A stretch of 55,805 nt of DNA, from assembly GCA_938001865.1 (NCBI GenBank), contig CALLAW010000016.1, positions 1 to 55,805 of the forward strand, given 5' to 3'. Under the pieces are notes generated by a model that saw only the letters and a program-made list of their open reading frames with translations, had not been told where the DNA came from and did not search any database. The first letter of the stretch is position 1, and each line of letters begins with the position of its first letter. This stretch comes from an uncultured Saprospiraceae bacterium. Lineage in GTDB: Bacteria; Bacteroidota; Bacteroidia; Chitinophagales; Saprospiraceae. The position numbers were made by a program, and so were the translations under genes. Below, in pieces: positions 10,697 through 20,581 of the stretch.

Positions 10697-10713
10697 TAGA
10701 CAGCTATCCATTG

Positions 10714-10728
10714 GGAAGTCACTCTTCC
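10714..10728. terminator. Small hairpin between convergent genes
   Basis: GGAAG-tcact-CTTCC forms a 5-bp stem in the 65-bp gap where the DUF697 gene and the EamA gene converge. The stem is short and lacks a U-tract; terminator function is only a possibility. Confidence 0.25.
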
Positions 10729-10761
10729 TCATCAGATCACTACTTGATGTAATAATAGTTG

Positions 10762-11637
10762 CTACTCAGGAGAAGTTGTCTTGAGAGCTAATCGCTGTGA
10801 CAATATATAGTTACCCATGAAGCTCGTGATAACCAATCCAATACCGCAGAGACTCAGAGTACTATATCCCTCATCAAAGATGAAGTAGCCGATGATAAAT
10901 GCATATACCAACTCTAAGTATTTGAATGGTGCAACATTGACGAGACTCTCGGCTTGGAGAGATAAGGTCATAAACTTCTGACCAAAAAACCCTACCATTC
11001 CGATAAGAATCAAAATGCCAAATATGTCATATGAGACTGGCTCCCAGTAATGGAATAATGCGATTCCACTCAGGATAGCTGTGAGTCCCATAAAATAATT
11101 GACGATGACAAGTGGGTGTTCAGTCGTACCTATTCTCTTGATGGTGACATAGACACCAGCTGCGAACAAGGCACTCAGAATCGAGTAGAGTAGACTCACA
11201 TTATCAATACGTGTGTCAAATCCTTTAAGTAAAAATACACCCACGATTGCAAGCAGGAAGAGTATCCATTGTTGCCAACTCGCCTTCTCATTGAGTAACC
11301 ATACAGCTAATATGATGGAGAAAAATGGTGCCAAGTATCTCAGAGTAACCGAGACGCCAAATGGTATCCGTTGGAGAGTGATGAAGAAGAGTGACATCGA
11401 GATCAACCCCAACACTGATCTCAGTATCAGGAGCTTTTGGTTACGTCCGATGACGGGTTGTCTGGCTCTGAGTAGAGTAGTGGTACACATCAGTGCTGAG
11501 ATACTAGATCTAAAGAAAATGATTTGTACCACATTGATATTATTAACCTGCTTGATCAAAGCACCCATTACGGCAAATGCAAAAGTGGCAATCATCATAA
11601 ATTGAATGCCTTTAGAAAATTGAATTTTATTGATCAT
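10762..11637 (-). CDS. EamA/DMT-family transporter
   Basis: The 291-residue protein has about ten hydrophobic helices in two five-helix halves, the architecture of the drug/metabolite transporter superfamily with two EamA domains (about residues 8-135 and 148-280). The first repeat includes FFRSSISALMCT and the second ends with the conserved GIGLVITSFMGNYIL. These inner-membrane carriers export amino acids, nucleobases or other small metabolites; the substrate cannot be read from sequence. It is monocistronic, converging with the DUF697 gene. Confidence 0.9.
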   Translation of the reverse strand: MINKIQFSKGIQFMMIATFAFAVMGALIKQVNNINVVQIIFFRSSISALMCTTTLLRARQPVIGRNQKLLILRSVLGLISMSLFFITLQRIPFGVSVTLRYLAPFFSIILAVWLLNEKASWQQWILFLLAIVGVFLLKGFDTRIDNVSLLYSILSALFAAGVYVTIKRIGTTEHPLVIVNYFMGLTAILSGIALFHYWEPVSYDIFGILILIGMVGFFGQKFMTLSLQAESLVNVAPFKYLELVYAFIIGYFIFDEGYSTLSLCGIGLVITSFMGNYILSQRLALKTTSPE

Positions 11638-11885
11638 CAGATTATCGAAGATATTATTGGCATTGCATTTAAGTCCACCAAGAGAGTGAACTCTATTGAT
11701 CTCTCCTTAGCTACTTAGACGTCTTATGTATTGATATGCTTATGTTGTACTCTTATGATAATGCAATTGGCAATTTAAAGAAGCACCAATCGCTTAGTCT
11801 ATCTGGATGAGTAAATGTATTATCACTCTTGAGTAAAAAGAGTGTAGTGTGTAGTCCTCAAGGCTAGAGACAGTTATAATACGGT

Positions 11886-12713
11886 TTATTGGCCGATTGC
11901 AAAACCGATTTTGAGAGTAGATCTACTCATCAGACTATCGAACTCTGAAACAAATGAATTGCCAGATCTATCAAACCCATTTATGATGCCATTAGCTAGG
12001 ACGAATGAATTACTAAACTCTAAGACTAATCTCCCAAACCACCTACTCGGAAGAGCTACTCCAAAACCCAATGCTGAATAGAGACTTAAATTGATATTTT
12101 GTGCCCTCCAATTGTTTATAACCTTAGCGGACCCCAACTTGCCTAATGCATAGATACGTGGACCATTGAGATTGAGATTGTACTTAGCATATGCAAATGT
12201 CGGGATAAATGCGTAACTAAACCATGTATCAGATATCTCAGCAGAAAAATTTTCCACCCCAAAACCACCTCCAAGTCCAAGTCTCTGATTGAGTTGATAG
12301 CCAAGTACAAGTTGACTCATATATGTGCCACCTACTCCAATATTGACACCAAGACCTAGAGGCATGATATTGCAAAATACTCCTGAGTTATAGTTGTAAC
12401 GACCTTTTTTTGTAAACGAAAAGTTCTCTCCTTCTCTCTTGATTGTTTCTATGTAGCCGTGCTTGAGTTTGATTTCATTATCTCCAATCAATCGCAATCT
12501 GAGGAGTTCCAAATCATCACTAATGATCTCTCCCATGAATTGCGACCCATCGTGAAGTTCGACGTAGGCTCTATTGGATTTAGTCGCTTCTGCTGTCAGT
12601 TGTTCTGATTGAGTGACATCTTGTCTTGGAGGTCGTTGCTTTTTCTTTTGACCATAAACTAAATTGCAGCAACCAACTAAGGCTGCTGCAATAAAAATTA
12701 TTTTGATATTCAT
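11886..12713 (-). CDS. Putative outer-membrane beta-barrel protein
   Basis: I do not recognise a named family. The 275-residue protein starts with a Sec signal peptide (residues 1-21, ending LVYGQ), followed by a basic Gln/Lys/Arg stretch. Residues about 48-100 look like a small domain (VELHDGSQFMGEIISDDLELLRLRL) resembling the short beta module seen before many Bacteroidota barrels. From about 105 to the C-terminus there are alternating Gly- and aromatic-rich strands (GLGVNIGVGGTYMSQLVLGYQ) ending in KIGFAIGQ, consistent with a small outer-membrane barrel. It lies 1 bp after the lipoprotein gene and is surely cotranscribed with it. Confidence 0.7.
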   Translation of the reverse strand: MNIKIIFIAAALVGCCNLVYGQKKKQRPPRQDVTQSEQLTAEATKSNRAYVELHDGSQFMGEIISDDLELLRLRLIGDNEIKLKHGYIETIKREGENFSFTKKGRYNYNSGVFCNIMPLGLGVNIGVGGTYMSQLVLGYQLNQRLGLGGGFGVENFSAEISDTWFSYAFIPTFAYAKYNLNLNGPRIYALGKLGSAKVINNWRAQNINLSLYSALGFGVALPSRWFGRLVLEFSNSFVLANGIINGFDRSGNSFVSEFDSLMSRSTLKIGFAIGQ

Positions 12714-12714
12714 A

Positions 12715-13953
12715 TTAGTATTTGATCTGACTTATTAGGCTGAGATCTTTGACGTCATCTCCGATTTGATATTGATTGATCCCATCCACTCCAGCTATGA
12801 GGATTCTATTACTCTCAGATGGATGTAAAATGATATCGTATGCTTCTACCGATCTATCCTGATGGATGAGTTGAGGATTGAGATCATCCGTGATATCAAA
12901 CATGCTGATACCATTAGTACCTTGACCTACATACAAGATATTACCTGATACTGCCATGCCATATGGGCTATCTAGCTCGATTATTTGCTCTAGTCTAGGC
13001 GATGCAAGGTTAGATATGTTGACTACATCGAGCTCATTAGTAAATCCTTGACACTCAGTTCCTGATCTAAGTGTGACATATGCGACTTGATCCTTGGGGA
13101 GTACTGGGTCACATGCCTGAGCATGGTCAAATCTTGAAAACATCTGCGGAGTTTCAGCATTCTCTACAGAATAGACGAGCATTCCACTTTCTGTACCGAT
13201 AAAGAGATACTCGTCGTGTGGGTAGAGTGTTTCCATTCTCCAACCAGCGTACTCTTTGCTCAAGAGCTCGAGTCTACTCTCGTCTGACAATGTGAACAGT
13301 TGATTCCTGTTGATGATATATAGGTGGTCATTAGTATATGCGAGTCTGTTGACTGTACCTACGCTTCCTGTACTTGATCCAGCAAATGAGACTGGTACTG
13401 ATGATGCTGGGATGATTTCGTTCTTCCAGTCAAAATAGACAACGTATCCGTCATTAATTCCATCTTTACAATCTAACTCTTCCGTTACAACTTCTGTATG
13501 GAACCCAATGATGACATTCCCCGAGTTGTCGCTTGCGCTAAAATCAAATACATCAAGAGCCCTTGAGTCAACTGTCACATTTAGGATGTCTTGGATGTCA
13601 TACTTGACAACATCAACTAAGCTTTCTGCATACAGTGAATTCCCTTCTACATAGAACTCTTTGTTGCCGTGGATATTAATGAAGTTTACCTGCACTGGAT
13701 TTTGAGGATTACTATTGTCGATCACGTGTATTCCTTTGTTTTCTTCTCCGATTAAGAGATAGTCCTCTCCAACATAGACCTTCCCTGGGTTTTCTATTTG
13801 TTGGACTTCTGAGTTGATCGTCTCGTTTCTGATATCATCCAAATTGCCGTATATGGCAGTTGCCTTGGTGTATGTTACTGTTTGCTTACAGAGATCACCA
13901 TTACAGCTTGCAAGTAGTGCCGTTAGCGTAAGAAAAGTGAAAATGTGCTTCAT
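12715..13953 (-). CDS. Surface/periplasmic lipoprotein with LVIVD-type beta-propeller repeats
   Basis: The N-terminus is a lipoprotein signal with lipobox LLASC (Cys17). The rest of the 412 residues contains repeated blocks of the form VxxVxGxxLYVG...GxxxxDxxxPxxP, for example YLLIGEENKGIHVIDNSNP and YVGQGTNGISMFDITDDLNP. These resemble LVIVD repeats, which fold as beta-propeller blades in extracellular proteins. A typical role would be binding or scaffolding at the cell envelope; no enzyme motif is seen. It is the first gene of a two-gene unit with the putative beta-barrel protein, suggesting that the two work together at the outer membrane. Confidence 0.75.
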   Translation of the reverse strand: MKHIFTFLTLTALLASCNGDLCKQTVTYTKATAIYGNLDDIRNETINSEVQQIENPGKVYVGEDYLLIGEENKGIHVIDNSNPQNPVQVNFINIHGNKEFYVEGNSLYAESLVDVVKYDIQDILNVTVDSRALDVFDFSASDNSGNVIIGFHTEVVTEELDCKDGINDGYVVYFDWKNEIIPASSVPVSFAGSSTGSVGTVNRLAYTNDHLYIINRNQLFTLSDESRLELLSKEYAGWRMETLYPHDEYLFIGTESGMLVYSVENAETPQMFSRFDHAQACDPVLPKDQVAYVTLRSGTECQGFTNELDVVNISNLASPRLEQIIELDSPYGMAVSGNILYVGQGTNGISMFDITDDLNPQLIHQDRSVEAYDIILHPSESNRILIAGVDGINQYQIGDDVKDLSLISQIKY

Positions 13954-14133
13954 AATTAGTTTGTTTTATATATGTAAGATAACGGAATTTAATTATAAAA
14001 GTAACAATCAACACAGGAGTGTACGCAAAAGATCAGCATTTGCTTTGTAGATGATCCTTTATTTGTTAATATTCAGACTGTTGCTGTTCTAGTTATTTAA
14101 CATTGATTCCATTCAATAGAGTATTCACTCTGA

Positions 14134-15606
14134 TTACTCTTCAAATCTAATATCATCCTCCAGCCCACTTAGCAAATCACCCAGGTCGTTGCCAAATGAG
14201 ACTTTTTCTACCATAATAGCCTTAGAGATTACATCGATACTCGCCAGACCATGTAGGATGAGTTCCATATAGTACGGAAGGTACGTCAGATCAGGAGCAA
14301 TTTCTTTGGCTAGCTCTTGCAGACCAGGCACTGATTTGAGTTCTTTGATATATTGTTTATCACTCGCATTGATGAACAGATCCACAGAGTTGCCAGCTTC
14401 GAAGTAGGTATAGATGATCTTATAATTCCGATTTGCTTGGAGCTTATTGAAGTCTTCCACTAAGAAGTGAAAGTTGTCTTTGATCGCCTCATTGAGGAGT
14501 TCAATAGCGAGGGTATGATGACCCTTCTGTTCACCCTCATAGACAAGCTCAGCTTTTCCTGTAAATGATTGGATGATACCCCAGAGATCAGCAACTCTTA
14601 CTTGGGTTTTCTTTTCTCCGTTGTGCAACATTCTAAGTTCTGCAGTGCTATATAGATTTTCGTATGCGGAGATTGCTAGTCGAGCAGATACACCACTTTT
14701 CTCATCGATATATTCAGAGTTTCTCGCTTTGGCTACAAATGTTTCTATTAAATAGACAAAATCCTCAGTTGCATCTATAGTTTTGAGTTGATCAGATGAG
14801 ATCCTTGCTTCTTGGAGTGTAATCTTAGCACTATCTTCGATCTGTATAGGGTAGTGTGTCAGTATTTGACTCTCTATCCGATCTTTCAGCGGTGTGATGA
14901 TACTCCCTCTATTGGTATAGTCTTCTGGATTAGCTGTGAACACGAACTGGATATCAAGTGGCAACCTCAATTTGAATCCTCTAATCTGCAAGTCTTCCTC
15001 TTGAAGGATATTGAACAGTGACACTTGAATCCTCGCTTGCAGATCTGGAAGCTCATTGAGTACGAATATTGATCTATGAGCTCGTGGGATTAGTCCAAAG
15101 TGGATCACTCGTTCGTCAGAAAAAGGTAATTTTAGTGATGCTGCTTTTATTGGATCGACATCTCCAACGAGATCTGCAATACTGACATCGGGTGTAGCCA
15201 GCTTCTCTACATAGCGTTCATCTCTGTATAGCCATGATATCGGTGTCTTATCTCCAAGAGTTTTGATTGTATCTTTGGCAAAGATTGAGAGTGGTTGCAT
15301 TGGATCATCATTGATCTCGGATCCACTGACATAAGGGACATATTCATCAAGGAAGTAGACAAGCATCCTTGCGAGTCGTGTTTTGGCTTGACCTCTCAGC
15401 CCTAAGAGGAGTAGGTTGTGCTTACTCAGGATAGCTCTCTTCAGATCAGGCAATACGGTAGTATCATACCCATGGATGCCTTCAAAGAGATTGTCTTTGT
15501 TCTTTATTGCTTTGAGTAAGTTGTCTCTAAGTTCCTCTTTGATTGTCTTAGACTTGTACCCTGACTTTTTCAATTCTGCTAAAGTCTTTATTTGAGGTGG
15601 TGTCAT
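14134..15606 (-). CDS. MoxR-like/magnesium-chelatase-type AAA+ ATPase
   Basis: The 490-residue ATPase has a Walker A-like loop GLRGQAKTR at residues 69-77 (Gln-Ala replaces the usual Gly before Lys-Thr), a Walker B-type segment FVLNELPDL, and a sensor-1 region VFTANPEDYTNR. Related bacterial proteins are annotated as Mg-chelatase subunit ChlI-like or MoxR-like. They normally act with a VWA-domain partner to remodel a target complex; no VWA gene is adjacent here. The C-terminal 150 residues form an uncharacterised helical extension with an acidic tail. It is the last gene of a minus-strand run, 108 bp beyond yigZ, so it may have its own promoter. Confidence 0.85.
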   Translation of the reverse strand: MTPPQIKTLAELKKSGYKSKTIKEELRDNLLKAIKNKDNLFEGIHGYDTTVLPDLKRAILSKHNLLLLGLRGQAKTRLARMLVYFLDEYVPYVSGSEINDDPMQPLSIFAKDTIKTLGDKTPISWLYRDERYVEKLATPDVSIADLVGDVDPIKAASLKLPFSDERVIHFGLIPRAHRSIFVLNELPDLQARIQVSLFNILQEEDLQIRGFKLRLPLDIQFVFTANPEDYTNRGSIITPLKDRIESQILTHYPIQIEDSAKITLQEARISSDQLKTIDATEDFVYLIETFVAKARNSEYIDEKSGVSARLAISAYENLYSTAELRMLHNGEKKTQVRVADLWGIIQSFTGKAELVYEGEQKGHHTLAIELLNEAIKDNFHFLVEDFNKLQANRNYKIIYTYFEAGNSVDLFINASDKQYIKELKSVPGLQELAKEIAPDLTYLPYYMELILHGLASIDVISKAIMVEKVSFGNDLGDLLSGLEDDIRFEE

Positions 15607-15714
15607 GTATGTGTAATATGTTGGTATATAATAGGAAGGTAACCATTTATTAGAGATGTAAGTTTACTCTCATGAGATATAAATGTCTAATATCTTGAGA
15701 TTATTGAAATCGAG

Positions 15715-16371
15715 TCAATCTACCTTACTGATAGTAGCTCCATGTAAGACATCATCATCCGTGATGTCATCGACTGATCTACCAAGATATCCAGCCTTGA
15801 ATACTCGCATGATCTGCTCAGATTCGGAGTATGGACATGCCAGTAGTAAGCTTGGATTGGAGTCAAACTGTGTAGTCTTGAGTGATAAGTTATGATCTTT
15901 GATGATTTGCATTACTCGACCCATTTGACTGTAGTCAAATGCTATCTTGAGTAAAGACTCTCTTGTCAGTTCTATGATATTAGCCTTATTGATGGCATCA
16001 ATGGTCGCTTCCTTATAAGATCGGATCAACCCACTTGTACCCAGCTTAGTTCCACCAAAGTATCTCACTACGATTGATGATACAAATGTAATATTATGCT
16101 TGATGAGCTGTCCATGAATCGGCTTGCCAGCAGTCCCTGATGGTTCTCCATCATCGTTAGCTCTGAAGAGATCCCCATCATAATCTAGTCGATATGCGTA
16201 GCAATGGTGTCTAGCCTTGAAGTGTTCCTTCTTGACAATCGCGAGTTTTTTTTCGAATTGATCAATGTTGTCTATCTGCTGCAGGTAACAGTAAAATTTG
16301 CTCCCTTTCTCTTTATATTCACCTAGAGTGTCAGATGTAATGGTTAGATAATTGTCCTGGTGTATTCCCAT
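15715..16371 (-). CDS. YigZ/IMPACT family protein
   Basis: The UPF0029/IMPACT N-terminal domain (residues 15-125) carries the family signature around HHCYAYRLDYDG and NDDGEPSGTAGKPI, followed by VVRYFGGTKLGTSGLIRSY. A ferredoxin-like C-terminal domain (about 140-205) follows. The eukaryotic homologue IMPACT/YIH1 regulates the GCN2 kinase; the bacterial role is not established, and binding of RNA or ribosomes has been proposed. The length of 218 residues is slightly longer than E. coli YigZ. It follows the M50-like gene by 27 bp in the same transcript. Confidence 0.92.
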   Translation of the reverse strand: MGIHQDNYLTITSDTLGEYKEKGSKFYCYLQQIDNIDQFEKKLAIVKKEHFKARHHCYAYRLDYDGDLFRANDDGEPSGTAGKPIHGQLIKHNITFVSSIVVRYFGGTKLGTSGLIRSYKEATIDAINKANIIELTRESLLKIAFDYSQMGRVMQIIKDHNLSLKTTQFDSNPSLLLACPYSESEQIMRVFKAGYLGRSVDDITDDDVLHGATISKVD

Positions 16372-16398
16372 AAATTAGAGTACTGACTGAGTCAGAAG

Positions 16399-17109
16399 TT
16401 AGTCAATCGTCAAGAACTCATCATCACTTACAGAACTGAGCATTGGGTCATCATTATCTCTGAGTGACTTGAATAATATTCTGAGATTCAAAGCGAACAA
16501 TATCACTACTACCACTAGCCAGATATACATCCAGATGTGTGATGGGAATACCTTCATCTCTTCTGCATACTTTTCAAGATCTGATGAAGGACCTACATTG
16601 AAGTCTTGGATAATGTACAGTAGAGTAGAGAGCCCGAGGAACATCACTACATCTCTTGCAAAATTGGTCTTAAGAGCAATCCCAATCAAGACTAAGGCAA
16701 ACCCCAAAAGGAGTACTGTTGTAAATGCAGAATTAAACCAAAATACTCCAGTAAATGCCATAGTAATCGCCAGGAGTAGTAGCAGAGGTTTAGCCAGACT
16801 CTTGGCTCTTGCTCCGATAAGAAAGATAATATTACCAAATAGAGCTGAGCCCAAATAACCACCCATCAAGATGACCTTGCGAGATCCACCGACAGTACGG
16901 GTGAAGCCACTCCCATCTTGATTTATCTGGATGTTGCGGACTTCTCCACCTGTGATAAGAGCTCCCGCAGCGTGACCAAACTCATGGAGAAATGTTGCCA
17001 ACATCTGTATCGGATACAATATCTTACGACCAATATCGCCACCAAAGTATCTAATGCCAAAGTATATCCCTAGCATGATAAATATTCTAATAATGATATT
17101 GGATTTCAT
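16399..17109 (-). CDS. M50B-like integral membrane metallopeptidase
   Basis: The zinc-binding motif HEFGH occupies residues 42-46 inside the first long hydrophobic helix, followed by AAGALITGGEV. This arrangement is typical of the peptidase M50B-like family (COG-type YugP/SpoIVFB relatives). About six transmembrane helices can be counted in 236 residues, and a polar acidic tail ends the protein. M50 enzymes cut substrates within the membrane; for this subgroup no substrate is known, and the second metal ligand is not obvious by eye. It sits 20 bp after the aminotransferase gene. Confidence 0.82.
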   Translation of the reverse strand: MKSNIIIRIFIMLGIYFGIRYFGGDIGRKILYPIQMLATFLHEFGHAAGALITGGEVRNIQINQDGSGFTRTVGGSRKVILMGGYLGSALFGNIIFLIGARAKSLAKPLLLLLAITMAFTGVFWFNSAFTTVLLLGFALVLIGIALKTNFARDVVMFLGLSTLLYIIQDFNVGPSSDLEKYAEEMKVFPSHIWMYIWLVVVVILFALNLRILFKSLRDNDDPMLSSVSDDEFLTID

Positions 17110-17129
17110 CTCTCTATTGATATTGTCAC

Positions 17130-18635
17130 TTAAGCTTCAAACCATGATTTGACGATTGCATCTTCATCACAGTTGATAGAGACATGGACGTAATCATTGT
17201 GGTTTGGTATGTAATTGTAATCTTTAGCCCACTCTGTATGATGTGTAGCTAAGTCCTTGAGTGCAGTGGTGATGTAGCTGACCTCTGAGCTCGTCATCGT
17301 CGGATGGAATGATACTCTGATCCATCCCGGCTTATCATTCAAGATGCCGCAGCTAATATTAGTTGTAATACTCTGAGACTTCTCTTGCGAGACATCCAAG
17401 AGATAATGGCCGTAAGTACCAGCGCATGAGCAGCCTCCTCTGACTTGAATCCCAAACCGATCATTGAGCATTTTTACTCCAAGATTGTAGTGGAGATCAT
17501 CTATGTAAAGGCTAAAGATTGGAAGACGTTCCTTAATGTTGTCGGCTAAGATATTGAGATTGTCTATTCCACTTAGTTGGCTCCAGACTTGATCTGAGAT
17601 TTCTTTTTCTCTGGTGTAGATATTGTCTACTCCCATCTCTTGTTTGAGTTGGATACAGAGAGCTGTCCTTATCGTCTGCAGGAATGCAGGAGTACCTCCA
17701 TCTTCTCTTGCTTCTATAGCCTCCAAGTATTTGTGATCTCCCCATGGATTAGTCCAGTTGACAGTACCACCTCCTGGATTGTCAGGCACCTTATTGTTGT
17801 AGAGCTTTTGATCAAATATCAAGACTCCAGCACTCGATGGACCACCGAGGAACTTGTGTGGTGAGAAGAAGATTGCATCTAATCTAGACTCAGGGTCACT
17901 TGGGTGCATATCGATATTGACATAAGGCGCAGAACAAGCAAAATCCACAAAGCACAGTCCACCGACTTGATGGATCAACTTAGCCATTTCATAATATGGA
18001 GTCTTGATGCCTGTAACATTACTGCATGAGGTAATCGCTGCTATCTTGTGCTTGCGATCTTGATACTCTTGGAGAGCCGAAGAGAAATCATCAAGGCAGA
18101 CCAATCCTTGAGGACAAGCCTTGATTACACGGACATCACAGATCGTCTCAAGCCATGACGTCTGATTGCTATGGTGCTCCATATGCGTGCAGAAGATGAT
18201 CGGTCTCTCTGCTGATGGGATATTGACTTGACTACGATATTTTTCATGGATTTTGAGGCCAAGGATTCTTTGAAACTTGTTCACTACACCAGTCATACCA
18301 GAGTTACTAGAGATCAGGACATCTGTATCACTCGCATTGACATGGGCCTTGATGATGGACCTTGCATGAGCATATGCTTTGGTCATACAGCTTCCAGTAG
18401 TATTGGTCTCAGTATGTGTATTTGCGACGAATGGATAGATCTCATTCATCAGTTTTGACTCGATCGGGGCATACATCCGTCCACTAGCAGTCCAGTCAGC
18501 ATAGACGATTCTTTTCTGACCATATGGACCTATTAGGGTCGCATCATCTCCGATGATCTGACTTTTGTATGGATTGAAATGTGCTTCAAGATCCGATATA
18601 TTTGCTGTCTTATTGGTTGATAATGTCTTCTGCAT
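17130..18635 (-). CDS. Aminotransferase class V-fold PLP enzyme (cysteine desulfurase-like)
   Basis: The fold-type I PLP enzyme has the internal-aldimine Lys at about 261 (FFSPHKFLGGP), the PLP ring-stacking Asp at about 231 (FVDFACSAP) and a cofactor phosphate-binding region near SSNSGMTGVVNK. A GGCSCAGTYGHYLL segment near residue 400 carries two Cys. The family includes cysteine desulfurases and related lyases; 501 residues is longer than NifS/IscS (about 400), and long members are usually annotated only as class V aminotransferase. No SUF/ISC genes are adjacent. Its 5' end overlaps the last 26 bp of glmM, which implies translational coupling, unless an internal start is used. Confidence 0.85.
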   Translation of the reverse strand: MQKTLSTNKTANISDLEAHFNPYKSQIIGDDATLIGPYGQKRIVYADWTASGRMYAPIESKLMNEIYPFVANTHTETNTTGSCMTKAYAHARSIIKAHVNASDTDVLISSNSGMTGVVNKFQRILGLKIHEKYRSQVNIPSAERPIIFCTHMEHHSNQTSWLETICDVRVIKACPQGLVCLDDFSSALQEYQDRKHKIAAITSCSNVTGIKTPYYEMAKLIHQVGGLCFVDFACSAPYVNIDMHPSDPESRLDAIFFSPHKFLGGPSSAGVLIFDQKLYNNKVPDNPGGGTVNWTNPWGDHKYLEAIEAREDGGTPAFLQTIRTALCIQLKQEMGVDNIYTREKEISDQVWSQLSGIDNLNILADNIKERLPIFSLYIDDLHYNLGVKMLNDRFGIQVRGGCSCAGTYGHYLLDVSQEKSQSITTNISCGILNDKPGWIRVSFHPTMTSSEVSYITTALKDLATHHTEWAKDYNYIPNHNDYVHVSINCDEDAIVKSWFEA

Positions 18636-19992
18636 GTTTCATGATTTTTGATGCAAGCAATTTTGCAGATTCAGCATTTTTTGATTCTGCATATACTCTG
18701 ATGATAGGCTCAGTATTGGATTTACGCAAGTGTACCCAGCCCTCGTTGAAGTCTATTTTGAGACCATCGATAGTATTCAATTTTTCATCTTTGTAAGCTT
18801 CTGCTAAGCGGGAGATGATTAAGTCCACGTTGATCTCTGGTGTGAGTTGTATTTTGTTTTTTACGATGGTGTAATCGGGATAGCTATTTCTGATTTGAGA
18901 GAGAGTCAGTCCGCTAGATGCAAGTTTGCTGAGGCAGATTGCGATCCCGACGAGTGAGTCTCGACCGTAATGCAGATCTGCGAGGATGACACCTCCATTG
19001 CCTTCGCCACCAATCTTTGCTTGATTGGCCTTCATCGTATTGACGACATTGACCTCACCGACAGCAGACGCATAATATCCTGCTCCATGTGACTGAGCAA
19101 TATCTGCAAGGGCTCGAGTAGAGGAGAGATTGCTCACCGTATTACCACCAATTATGGGTAATAGGTAGTCAGCTGCGAGTACGAGAGTGTATTCTTCTCC
19201 GATTAGATTTCCGTTTTCGTCTACGAGTGCTAGTCTATCTACATCCGGATCTACTGCGATTCCAAGTGCTGCTTTTTCTTTGACAACTGTTTGACATAAG
19301 TCTACAAGGTGCTTGCTAAGCGGCTCAGGATTATGAGCAAAGTCCCCAGTCATTTCAGCATTGATTAAGGTATATGTACAGCCTAGCGCATCTAATAATG
19401 GAGGGATACTCATGGTTCCCGTGCTATTGATACAATCCACTACGACGTGGTAATTTTTGGATTTTATGTTGGCAGTATCTATATATGATAGACCAAGGAT
19501 TGCATCTATATGATGATTAATCGCCTCATTATCCTCTCGATATGAGCCAAGATTATCTACATCACTATATTGCCAATCTTTAGTTGTGATACTCTTTAAG
19601 ATTTTTTCTCCAGTCTGAGCTGAAATGAATTCTCCATGTTCATTGAGAAACTTGAGTGCATTCCATTGTTTGGGATTATGGCTTGCTGTGAATATTATCC
19701 CACCTTGTGCTTGATGTTTGACGACAGCCATCTCCACGGTAGGTGTAGTACTCAGTCCAAGATCTATGACGTCGACACCACAGGCTTGTAGTGTGCTTAT
19801 TGAGAGTGCAGAGACTAGATTACCAGAGATACGGGCATCTCTCCCAGTCACTACAGTAGGGTGAGCATGATTTTCTTTCAGGAGAAATGCATATCCTGTA
19901 ACACACTCTACGATATCTAATGGCGTCAGATTAGACCCATACCGACCACCAATAGTACCTCTTATCCCAGAGATAGATTTAATTAATGTCAT
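18610..19992 (-). CDS. glmM: Phosphoglucosamine mutase
   Basis: GlmM converts glucosamine-6-phosphate to glucosamine-1-phosphate on the way to UDP-GlcNAc for peptidoglycan and lipopolysaccharide. The phosphoserine loop TASHNP (Ser at about 104), the Mg-binding loop DPDVDR (about 245), the sugar-binding loop GEGNGG (about 328) and the phosphate-binding loop RKSNTEPIIRVYAES near the C-terminus are all present. GEGNGGVI favours the GlmM-type over a phosphoglucomutase/phosphomannomutase assignment, though some such enzymes are bifunctional. The length of 460 is normal. It is the first gene of the minus-strand operon. A perfect -7 element ends 5 bases before its ATG. Confidence 0.92.
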   Translation of the reverse strand: MTLIKSISGIRGTIGGRYGSNLTPLDIVECVTGYAFLLKENHAHPTVVTGRDARISGNLVSALSISTLQACGVDVIDLGLSTTPTVEMAVVKHQAQGGIIFTASHNPKQWNALKFLNEHGEFISAQTGEKILKSITTKDWQYSDVDNLGSYREDNEAINHHIDAILGLSYIDTANIKSKNYHVVVDCINSTGTMSIPPLLDALGCTYTLINAEMTGDFAHNPEPLSKHLVDLCQTVVKEKAALGIAVDPDVDRLALVDENGNLIGEEYTLVLAADYLLPIIGGNTVSNLSSTRALADIAQSHGAGYYASAVGEVNVVNTMKANQAKIGGEGNGGVILADLHYGRDSLVGIAICLSKLASSGLTLSQIRNSYPDYTIVKNKIQLTPEINVDLIISRLAEAYKDEKLNTIDGLKIDFNEGWVHLRKSNTEPIIRVYAESKNAESAKLLASKIMKHAEDIINQ

Positions 19993-19997
19993 GTTGA

Positions 19998-20005
19998 CAA
20001 AGATA
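19998..20005 (-). promoter_or_regulatory. -7 promoter element 5 bases upstream of glmM
   Basis: On the minus strand: TATCTTTG, five bases (tcaac), then the glmM ATG. The spacing matches that of four other genes here and predicts a leaderless or nearly leaderless mRNA for the glmM operon. Confidence 0.6.
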
Positions 20006-20084
20006 TTATAAAACTCTTTGCAAGTCTGAGATTATACTTTAATATTTGAGTAAAGAGAGTTAAGGTTGATTACGGGGGTTATAG

Positions 20085-20462
20085 TTATCCTCCTGTTTCT
20101 TTTTTGAGCTTGGAGATCTGGCTATTCCAAAGATCCGCTTGAGTATCTTCATCACCTTCATCACAGAAGTCTGTAATCTCCAAGACTGTTTCGTTAGTGA
20201 CTCCTGACTTGTACATTCTAAATTCTAAATACTCGTCTGGCTCTGAATCTTCCCAGACAAACCTCAGTCGTTCTTCTTCTATATCATCTATCAGCTTGGC
20301 AATCTCCTCGTCTCCATCCCACTCGAAGGTAAATTCGTCAGCAGTAATATCTACCGAGTCACAAAACCATCTCACCAAACACTCAGGGAGTACAAGGAAC
20401 TTGTAAAGAATCTTTGGTGATGCTCGAAGGATAAATTCTAATTCAATTTTAGTTCTTTTCAT
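20085..20462 (-). CDS. START-like (AHSA1/SRPBCC-type) domain protein
   Basis: The whole 125-residue protein is one helix-grip domain of the START/AHSA1 type as found across Bacteroidota. It opens with KIELEFILRASPKILYKFLV, followed by an LxRWFCD segment and an acidic middle part (DGDEEIAKLIDDIEEERLRFVWED). It is very acidic and Trp-rich, with no signal peptide. Helix-grip proteins bind hydrophobic ligands or partner proteins; the ligand is unknown. Its conserved place near rpoD could be informative but is not proven. It is divergent from rpoD, with 200 bp between the starts. Confidence 0.8.
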   Translation of the reverse strand: MKRTKIELEFILRASPKILYKFLVLPECLVRWFCDSVDITADEFTFEWDGDEEIAKLIDDIEEERLRFVWEDSEPDEYLEFRMYKSGVTNETVLEITDFCDEGDEDTQADLWNSQISKLKKETGG

Positions 20463-20581
20463 AATCTAATCTTCCTCTTGGAGTAATAACCACGAAGGTG
20501 TGTCCGCAAATAAAGCCTTTTTTTTTAGAGTATAAGCTAATTTGAACTTTTTTTGTTCATTTCTTATTGAAAAAGTTATCG

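Noticed and set aside
17130-18635. Specific naming of the class V aminotransferase as IscS or SufS
   Set aside because: The protein is about 100 residues longer than either, and there are no SUF or ISC neighbours, so only the fold-level name is justified.
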